Source: Pomphorhynchus laevis
Taxonomy: Eukaryota; Acanthocephala; Palaeacanthocephala; Echinorhynchida; Pomphorhynchidae
Direction of reading: 5' to 3'
NCBI GenBank assembly: GCA_012934845.2
Contig: WNNJ02003241.1
Span: 1 to 64,000, forward strand
DNA: 64,000 bases
Shown here: one piece after another, positions 55,533-64,000 of the stretch
Layout of the letters: every line of letters begins with the position of its first letter
How positions within the stretch are numbered: the first letter of the stretch is position 1
Translations under genes and position numbers: made by a program
The notes under the pieces: generated by a model
What the model saw: only the letters and a program-made list of their open reading frames with translations
Told to the model about the DNA's origin: nothing
Databases searched by the model: none

Positions 55533-56911
55533 AATCAAATCAGCTAACTGAGTCTACGTATTTAATATAATTATAAAATAAACAGAACATAATAATGCTA
55601 AATCAAAATTTAATAATTAAATAATAAAATAAATAATTGTTATAAGATTTTTTATAAGTTAAACGAAGTTAAAATAACAAATTGAAATTTAAAATATAAA
55701 TCAATTTTTATGAATTGACTAATAAATAATAGACGTTGTATCAGAATAAGAATTAGAGATCATGAGGTGGAACTGCTATGCTATCAGTTTTTGACCCCTA
55801 TTACTCGACGTGACATATAATCGCGGCCAAATACATGCTTAAGACGTATTTTCTCTGATGAAATTTGATTATCAAGTACCTTATTCCAATACAAAAAATA
55901 TTATTTATTACCCATCCATAAATATTTTCCGCTAATGATTTTAAATTTATTTTTAATAATATTTTGATGAATTTATATATTTTACTATTTTCTGTTTGAT
56001 GGTATTTTTATAGTCACCTAGCTTAAAATATGTATCTATTAAATTATTTAAATGAATTTGAATAAAGTCAATATCATTACATATTATATTAATTCTTAAA
56101 ATTTCATTATTTGATGTATTTCATATAAACAGGAAGTGGATTTAAAAGCACTACATATGAAGCACTACTTCCTTTTGTCTGTTCTAAAAATTCTTTTGTA
56201 GAATTAATACTGAAATAGTGTTTTATACCAGTATTAATTTCGATTACCTTGCAATATTTTTTAAAATGTGCTTTAATTACTTTAAGTATTTTATTCATAT
56301 AGACAGAAAGTGGTTTTAATGTACATTTAAACGCACTACATATGAACCTAGGTTTTATTGGATTTTTATGTAATTTTGGATTCCAATATAATATAGGTAT
56401 AGTTTTATTATCTAATTCAACCTTTATACCCTTTTTATCCATTATAGAACAGTGACTTGTAATAATTGTTTCTAAACTCAACTCACTACGTTCATATGTT
56501 GGATTTACATTTAAATCATTAGAATTAACCTCTTTCATTAGTATATCATAATAAAGCTTTTTGCATATGAAGACAAAGTTATTACTAGCTTTATCAATAG
56601 TTGTTATTATATAGTTATGCTTTAATTTAGTAAGTTCTTTATACATATCTTTATTAATTTTATCTTTCCTTTTATAATTGTTTGTTATTTTCATTTTATT
56701 TTTAATTTTATCAAATATATAATCTTTCCAAATTTTTATCTTAGATATATTCGAGCTTTCACTATTAATCAGCTTACTAAAGTAATCATTTAAGTTATTA
56801 TATAACGAATTGTAAATTTTATTTTTGTCGTTGTTATTATTTAATCTATATTTATACCCTTTTGTACCCTTTTATAAGTTACAAAAAGTAATACCCTTTC
56901 AAAAGGGTATT
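55533..56911 (-). pseudogene. PLE-N copy with internal deletion
   Basis: 3' terminus at about 55540, 3' block at 55756-55870 (diverged), decayed C-terminal part (55910-56120), then a deletion that joins it directly to the region before motif A. 56107-56694 stays open for 195 codons (NYIITTIDKASNNFVF, YWNPKLHKNPIKPRFICS). Motifs A, B and YIDD are gone. The 5' edge stops in KGYKYRL with a palindrome at 56890-56911. Confidence 0.85.
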
Positions 56912-59074
56912 TATACCCTTTTACTATTCATCAGTTTACCAACTAAGCATTTAATGACCATCAAGAGGTTAGATGAACACCTCAATATTTATAAGAATTA
57001 ATGAATTCGACTGGTCGGCAGTCTAGCGATATCAATATTAATGTTAATGTCATTATTATTAATATTAATGATACTAAATCCATACAACATATTATATTAT
57101 ATAATATTTATAATATTTATAATATTACAGTGTTTTATACCAGTATCAATATTTTATATTAATATAATATTAAATTATAATATAATATTAAATTATAATT
57201 TAAAATAATATCTAATCTATTATATAAAGATATAAGATAAAAGTGATATTACTTAATTTAAGTGGCAATACTTAAATAACGTAGATTTGAGTCTGCATTT
57301 ATTAATATTTTTTCTTGAAATTGGTTTTATACATAAAACTAATTTCTAATGGTTTTCTAAATAATGTTTATTTGTTGTAATTTATTGGAATTGATTTCTA
57401 TCTATGACACAGTTATTTCTATTATCAGATAAACCCAATATTGATTTAAACTATCTATTATAAAATATATGCAGTAAATTTAGTGACTTTGTTAATTATG
57501 ATCCATTTTGCTTATTTAGTCAAGAAAAAATGTTAAGCGTGATTTTCCGTATAAGCCAAGCAGTTATACCTGATCATACACTTAAATTAAGTGTATATCT
57601 CTTTTGCATATTGCAAGCAATATGTAAAAGAAATAAAGTTTTAATAAGAAAACTTATTAAAAATTTGTTTTAATGAGTTTTTATCACAATGCAGTTTGAA
57701 CTTTAATTGCAATAACGGAAATTCTATAATTTATCAATATACAGTACCGAATAATAAAAAATTAATACTAAAATCATACTAAATTGATTTATAAAATTAT
57801 GATTCTGCTCATCCGAATCATTTACTTCTGTATCTTTCTTCTGTATCTTTCAAATGCATCTTCTGAATCTTTTACTCACAGATTGAATGTTAGAAACCAC
57901 CTTGACACAAGAAAAAACATTTGAAATCTTTGAATCTAACAAATAATTCGTTTTATTGTCGAACAATCAGAAATAAAGTGAAAATAATATAAAAATAAAC
58001 AAATAATAATTATTTATTATAAATTATAAATAATATTTATTATTAAATTAATAAATAAATAATTTATTAATTATTTTTATAAATAAAAATAATTAATAAT
58101 AATAATTAATAATTAATAATAATGTGACATAATATATGTCACATTATTAATATAATATTTTAAGCATAATTCTAAAAATGTTGTGATTTCATAATAAATA
58201 ATGTAATATTTTTTACATTTAATAAAGTAAATTCTAAATTAAATTAAAATTTAATGTTAAATTTAATAAAGTTATTAAATTAAATACATAAAATTTTATA
58301 AAGTTAATTTTAAATTTAATTAAAATTTAATATTAAATTTAATAAATTTTACATAAAGCTTAATATAGCACAAATCAAATTACAATGTAATATAAATAAA
58401 TAAACTCAATAAATAAATACTGATAAAAAATAATCATATAAAAATGATTAATGTTTTGTATTGTCAAAAGCTCATAACTCAAAAAAGCGGTACAATAAAA
58501 ATGAAATTTTTAATCTCTGTTTACCAAACTTATTATATAATAAAAATAACAGCTTAATTGTAAAATATTGCTTTTAATTGAAACTTTAGATTAACCTAAA
58601 TTTATAAAAAATAGTTATAAAAAACGCTGATGTTTATTTTAAATTTTGAATTTTGGTGCAGTATCGATATTTTATATTTAGCTAGCTGTGGTAGCATCAT
58701 CAGAAACAGAACCAGTTTTGTTTCTGATAACGCTATATTAAGGTAAATATAAAATATATGTGTTTAAAAAATAAATAAAAAACCTCTTTAAGAAATACTG
58801 AAACTATGTATTATTGGTACGAGCAAGTTTGACAATAATTAGCAGAATTTTCATTAAAATTACATATCAGTTATAACCCTCTTTGGGGGACGGTTATAAC
58901 TGTCTACAAACTTAGCGAACACAGCGCCCAAGCTACTCGTATACTGTTTGATGCAATATTTTATATGATTTTCTAGATGCTTGATAATGACATTAGTTCA
59001 ATGTCAAAAATTGGCATATATACGATCGTTTATACAAGTTTGATGAATTTTTATTTTTCTATTTCTTATAAGTG
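56912..59074. other. AT-rich stretch without recognised genes
   Basis: No gene. 58676-58760 holds a diverged palindromic pair resembling the hammerhead-like repeat (minus CTGATGA, arms GCTA/TAGC, UAAA instead of GAAA). CTTCTGTATCTTT is repeated near 57835. CTTTTGCATATTGCAAGCAA near 57600 starts a hairpin. Confidence 0.5.
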
Positions 59075-59200
59075 AAGATGGTAGATCTTTATAGATCTTG
59101 TTACAGCATGCAACCGCCTTATGCAGGGCAGCCCCCTGTCAAATGCTGCTGGATGGCCCGATGTAAGTTCAGTCTGAGTCAACTAAACTAGGTGACGACA
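59075..59200 (+). mobile_element. PLE-N 5' untranslated block
   Basis: A GC-richer block shared with 28020-28140 (reverse): AGATCTTTATAGATCT palindrome, GCAACCGCCTTATGCAGGGC, CCCCCTGTCA, GCTGCTGGATGGCCC and GGTGACGACACCG. Its conservation against an AT-rich background suggests a promoter or folded RNA. Confidence 0.55.
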
Positions 59201-59840
59201 CCGAAAAAGCACCGTTAAAAATTATGACTTAAAATTACATGTACCCAACCAGTATGGAAAAATACGTAAGTACAATGATTTCAATTTTAGATCTTTTAAA
59301 TGTAACAGAAAAAATTGTATAGTTTGTGATGTTATAAATAATAATTGTATTGTAAGTAATACGACAAACAAATGTTTTTCATTAAATATTAATAATAATT
59401 GTAACTGCAATACCGCAGGTGTAGTGTATCTAATACAATGTACATGTGGATTGCAATATATAGGAAAAACATATCAAATGTTAAAAACTAGGTTTAGGCA
59501 ACACATATATAATATACAGCATAATAGTCAAACTATATTTCATAAACATATGAGATTAATAGGACATGATATTAAAAACTGTAAATTATTTATTTTAGAA
59601 CATATTATCGAAGAAAACATTTCAATATTAAATCAAAAACTATTAGAAAAAGAAGATTTTTGGATTAAAACGCTTAATTCCATGTACCCTTTAGGATTGA
59701 ATGACGTGATACAAGGAATTGGCAGATTCCTTGTAAATATATTGGCAGATTATATATATTGGCAGATTCCTTGTAAAAATATTAAAAAAGATATGTATAT
59801 AAATGAACAATTAGAAATATTAAAACAACTTTTTAAGTGA
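59201..59840 (+). CDS. PLE-N N-terminal GIY-YIG endonuclease
   Basis: Frame open from about 59195. A cysteine-rich lead (KCNRKNCIVCD, then NCNCNTAG with a CxC) precedes a GIY-YIG module: VVYLIQC, LQYIGKT, KTRFRQH, and the catalytic Glu region LEKEDFWIKTLN followed by YPLGLND. The frame continues into KKDMYINEQLEILKQLF, the beginning of the PLE-N RT, where an extra T (about 59832) shifts it. Endonuclease before RT, with CxC and without a CCHH finger, is the permuted order reported for Naiad elements. No ATG precedes the domain in frame, so the start is unresolved. TTGGCAGATTCCTTGTAAA is repeated at 59717 and 59760 in the linker. Confidence 0.8.
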
Positions 59841-61430
59841 TAATAAGCTAAAAGATCTTTATGTAAATATAAGAAGTTTTTCTAAAGATATCATATGTTC
59901 AATAAATCAAAAATTAATTAACGACTATGATAGGCTAAGTTGTATAATAGACAGTTATTGTAATACAAAATACTATAATCGTACAATAAATGTTAATAAT
60001 AACAATAGAAAATATACATTAACCATAAACTTCATTAATAAATGTATAGATAACATAAATATAGACGGACTTTTAAATAATTCTAAAAGTAAAGAAATAA
60101 TAGGGTCAGATTTAAGTAAATATATTCCTAAAATAAGGTATAAACTCCTACCACCATTAGGACGAAAAATTTGTAATTATAATAAAGAATTAAAATCAAT
60201 ATGTAACGATAATATTAGAAACATAATGGAAACAGAATGCAATTGTAAAAGTCTTAGTTTTGATAAAATAAATGAACATATATGTACCCATAATCTAGAA
60301 TTAATTGAAAATTGTGAATTAAGAAAGCTGATATCAAAAGGGTATAAATATAGATTAAATAATAACAACGACAAAAATAAAATTTACAATTCGTTATATA
60401 ATAACTTAAATGATTACTTTAGTAAGCTGATTAATAGTGAAAGCTATTAATAGCTTTCACTATGTTTCTATTGTTTAGAATTTCACTAATTGTTTCTATT
60501 GTTTAGAAACAATTATTACAAGTCACTGTTCTATAATGGATAAAAAGGGTATAAAGGTTGAATTAGATAATAAAACTATACCTATATTATATTGGAATCC
60601 AAAATTACATAAAAATCCAATAAAACCTAGGTTCATATGTAGTGCGTTTAAATGTACATTAAAACCACTTTCTGTCTATATGAATAAAATACTTAAAGTA
60701 ATTAAAGCACACTTTAAAAAATATTGCAAGGTAATCGAAATTAATACTGGTATAAAACACTATTTCAGTATTAATTCTACAAAAGAATTTTTAGAACAGA
60801 CAAAAGGAATAAATTTTCAAAATATAAATACATACGATTTTAGTACTCTTTATACAAATCTAGATTTAGTAGATATTAAAGAAGCGTTAGTAAAATTAAT
60901 TAACCTTATATTCGGAAAAAGATATACATATATATGTTATAATAATTATAACGCCTATCTAACAAAAATTAAACTATCAAGTAAATTTAAATATATGGAT
61001 AAAATTGAATTAATAGAATCCTTAAATATTTTGATAAATCAAAATTATTTAAAAGTAGGGACATCTATATTTAGACAAGTAAAAGGTGTTCCGATGGGTG
61101 GTAATAGTAGCCCAATTATAGCTGACTTGTTTTTAAGCTTTATAGAATATGAATTTGTTCATAACTGTGTAAAAACTAAATCTAAACAATATAAATATAT
61201 GAAATATATGTTTCGATACATTGATGATATATGTGTATTTAATTCTAATAATTTCATTCAATTAGTGTGCACATTTATCCAGAAAGCCTTTTTCTTATCA
61301 AAACCAATATTAATGATAAAGAAGGTGTATATCTAGATATGAACATTAAATATATAAATCAGCGCAATGATATAAAGAATAAATTTAAACTCTTAAGTGG
61401 CAAATTTTTATGGATGGATAATAAATAATA
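59841..61430 (+). pseudogene. PLE-N RT of the 59-kb copy, two deletions
   Basis: Continues from the endonuclease. 59850-60446 matches the N-terminal RT region, then a deletion marked by a palindrome (60434-60463) and repeated TTTCTATTGTTTAGAA removes the RT start. 60536-61336 is open (266 codons) through YWNPKLHKNPIKPRF, motif A, motif B and YIDD at 61217-61228. A frameshift near 61258 and a second deletion near 61347 lose the thumb. The last codons (FKLLSGKFLWMDNK) end near 61428. Sequence is nearly identical to the 51-kb copy, so the damage is recent. Confidence 0.85.
60434..60463. repeat. Palindrome at a deletion inside PLE-N
   Basis: Arms ATAGTGAAAGCTA and TAGCTTTCACTAT around TTAA. The left arm is normal PLE-N sequence and the right arm its inverted copy at the break. 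Confidence 0.9.
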
Positions 61431-61790
61431 TACTTTGTATTAGAATAAGATAATAGATAGTTATTTCAGAGGAAATACATCATTGGCATGTATTTGGCCC
61501 CGCTGCTATGTTGGGTAGAGGAGTTAGGGGCCGAAACCTGATAGCATAGCAGTTCCTCCTGATGACTTCTAATTCTTATTCTGATACAACGTCTGTTATT
61601 TATTAGTCAATTCATAAAAATGACGTTTATTTTAAATTTCATTTTTTTAACTTGATTTAAATTATAGAAAATCTAAAAACAATTATTAATTTTATTATTT
61701 AATTATTAAATTTTGATTTAGCATTATTATGTTTTGTTTATTTTATAATTATATTAAATACGTAGACTCAGTTAGCTGATTTAATTCTTT
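61431..61790 (+). mobile_element. PLE-N 3' untranslated region and terminus
   Basis: GC-rich block at 61485-61590 and end signature near 61757-61785. Same order and near identity with the 51-kb copy in inverse orientation. Confidence 0.8.
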
Positions 61791-61944
61791 CATTGAGAAG
61801 TTAATAATTAATTAATATTAATTATACTATTAATTAATAATATTAATAAGTAATAATATTAATAATATCAGTTATTATGATATTTTTAAATATCCAGGAA
61901 CTATCAGGTATAGTTGAACGACACGATTGGTTGAACGCAATTTT

Positions 61945-61976
61945 CTGAAGATGCTAGTAGTTACTAGCGAAATATC
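61945..61976 (+). ncRNA. Hammerhead-like motif with compensated hairpin
   Basis: CTGAAGA, T, arms GCTAGT and ACTAGC around AGTT, then GAAA and TATC. Compared with the common copies (GCTAAC and GTTAGC) two base pairs are changed on both sides so that pairing is kept. Confidence 0.5.
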
Positions 61977-63104
61977 AATTAATTTTTGTTGTCGTTTGAC
62001 TATTACTGATAATTCTTGGATATTTAAAAACTTAAATACAGATCAGGATGGATATAATATTATAATATTATTGCAAATTCTCTATTCAATAATATTTTTC
62101 TTTTATTTTTGTGCTGTCACAAATTTTGTATTTTGTATTCAATACAAAATAGCAATTTTAATGATTAATTCAATTTTAATAATTAATTCAAATTTTAATA
62201 TAAAATAAAATCGTATAAACTTATTTACTATTCATTATTTATCATTATTTTTATTTTTATATAAAAGTGACGCTCTTTAAAAAATTAGAAAAGTTTCGAT
62301 TTTAATGGTTTCGATTTTAATAACAAATAATTGTTATCTAATGGACAACATTAATTAAGAAACAAATGCGGTGATTATAATAATTATTTTCGATATTTCA
62401 GCTGAACAAAATATAAACGATTGTAGATTAATCCAAGATGCATCAATTTTATAGAAACTTCCATAATAATTAAACAACTAATACTGTCGAGCATGTGTGT
62501 CGCTGAGGTATCGGAAATGAAAAATTTCTCTTCGCTTTTTTTGCTGCAAAAATAGAAGACGACTCATATTTTGTCCGTATCAACAAATAACAAAAAATTA
62601 ATAAAATCAAGCACATTAAACAAAAATATAAATTAATTTGTATGAAATTAGAATTTTAAATGAAAATTAGGTAGTGCGACGTTTCCATAAATGATAATAA
62701 TTTCATCATTAATTCGATGATTGGTTTCCATAAATGATTAGTGGAGAGAGTGAAATACAAAATTTTATTTAGATATCGAATTTTCGATAGCCAACTGCTA
62801 TCATTTTATAATTTATATAATAATATTCTTGCTCTACTATTTCCCCCACTTATATTTGTAGAAATGAGCACTCACCAACAGCGCAATGGTAGCAGATGTG
62901 TACGACCTGAATACAAGCAATCCATATATAAAAATAATGTGCACAATTGCACGCAAAAATCATCATAACCTATATATCTCAAGGGGCGCACTGGAATGTA
63001 CAATTAGCTTACACAAAGATCATATTGACCTGTACAATTAGCATATTGACCTATACAAAAGGTCCTGTTGACCAATAGAAGTGTTTCTCGTTCTGTAAAA
63101 TAGT
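61977..63104. other. AT-rich stretch without recognised genes
   Basis: Frames of 93 and 75 codons (61927-62208, 62741-62968) show no motif. 62860-62960 is somewhat less AT-rich (CACTCACCAACAGCGCAATG) but unrecognised. Confidence 0.5.
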
Positions 63105-64000
63105 TAAATAAGCAAACTGAGTCTACGTATTTTATATTGCAAATTAAAAATAATGCAAAATAAAAGTTAAATAGTTAAATAATAAAAAATTAATTAATAA
63201 TAAATAATTGCTAAAAGATTTTATATAATTTATATCAAGATGAATTATAAACTGAAATTAAAAATAAAAATCAATTTTTATTGATTTGACTAATAAATGC
63301 AAGACGTTGTATCAAAATAAGGATTAGAGGTCATCAAGAGGAACTGCTATGTTATCAGGTTCGGCTCCTATTCCTCAACCCAACATAGCAGCGGGCCGAA
63401 TACATGCTAACGATGTATTTCCTCTGATAAAACTATCTAGTATCTTTTTATAATACAAAGTATATTATTTATTATCCAAAAAAATTATTTTTAATATTAT
63501 TGTGTTGATTTATATTTTATTATCTTCTGCTTGATGTTATTTTTATAGTAACCTAGTTTAAAATATGTATCTATTAAATTATTTAAATGATTTTTAAGAA
63601 AGCCAATATCATTACATATTGTTGCAATTCTTAAAATTTCATTATTTAATGTATTATATTTTATATTATATGGTATGCATGAATCTTCATTCAAAAATAT
63701 GTTGCTTGTAAATTTAAATATGTCATCTTTACGATATAAATTGATAGTAGTTTTAGTTAATGTTAATTTAATGTTCATATCTAGATATACACCTTCTTTA
63801 TCATTAATATTGGTTTTGTTAAGAATAAGGCTTTCTGGATAAATGTGCTCACTAATTGAATAATAACTATTAGAGTAAAATACACATATATCATCAATAT
63901 ATCGAAACATATATTTCATATCTTTATATAATTTAGATGTATTTTTTACATATTGTTTAAAATATTTATTTAAAATAAAAGTCAATTTTATTCGTAACAT
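63105..64000 (-). pseudogene. PLE-N copy, cut by the window end
   Basis: 3' signature AACTGAGTCTACGTATTTTA at about 63116, 3' block at 63329-63435 (diverged: GGTTCGGCTCC in place of GGTTTCGGCCCC), and a C-terminal RT frame (63497-64000) with FRYIDDICVFYSN, YLDMNIKLTLTKTTINLY and KDDIFKFTSNIF. The FLWMDNK end is altered and the sequence upstream of YIDD diverges (LRIKLTFILNKYFKQYVKN), which suggests a further rearrangement at the window edge. Confidence 0.8.

Noticed and set aside
59130-59200. tRNA- or ribozyme-like fold in the PLE-N 5' block
   Set aside because: Local GC pairs are possible, but no cloverleaf and no complete HDV-type fold could be drawn by eye.

Overview
The window is AT-rich, non-coding-dominated nuclear DNA from an animal, most likely an invertebrate. 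Three things point there: long TA microsatellites, a spliced gene with GT-AG introns, and retroelements typical of invertebrate genomes. Nothing in it fixes the phylum; an arthropod is a guess. No tRNA, rRNA, CRISPR array or bacterial-style operon was seen.

The one host gene I can support lies on the minus strand from 46909 to 29807. Six exons splice in consistent phase into a 705-residue secreted protein: signal peptide, acidic linker, EMI-like cysteine domain and four FAS1 domains. This is the architecture of TGFBI, periostin and insect midline fasciclin. Its 8.9-kb first intron carries a LINE and a decayed RLE-class reverse transcriptase. Its last intron carries a 39-bp tandem repeat and hammerhead-like small repeats.

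The rest is mostly retroelements. At 1-6.5 kb are two Penelope-like elements (PLE-A plus, PLE-B minus) with C-terminal GIY-YIG domains, each abutting TA microsatellites. A third, very AT-rich family (here PLE-N) recurs at 7.0-8.1, 9.5, 10.8, 11.5-13.1, 18.2-20.0, 21.0-21.3, 27.8-28.5, 50.9-53.5, 54.3, 55.5-56.9, 59.1-61.8 and 63.1-64.0 kb. One copy has its GIY-YIG domain N-terminal to the reverse transcriptase, the permuted order known from Naiad elements, and another keeps an open 752-codon RT frame. Two large RLE-class non-LTR elements stand head to tail at 20.1-25.7 kb, followed by a LINE at 26.0-27.7 kb. LINE pieces also lie at 8.3-9.5, 39.1-40.6, 44.6, 47.4-48.1 and 55.1 kb. Minisatellites with 15-, 22- and 39-bp units lie at 16.5, 49.0 and 31.7 kb.

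Two cross-cutting signals stand out. First, a small dispersed repeat carries the order CUGANGA, hairpin, GAAA, like a hammerhead ribozyme core; the hairpin shows compensatory changes between copies, and PLE-A and PLE-B carry the same order near their 3' ends. Second, short perfect inverted repeats sit at the breakpoints of truncated or deleted retroelements, as if broken ends had folded back and been copied. All assignments rest on reading motifs by eye; no search or alignment was run.
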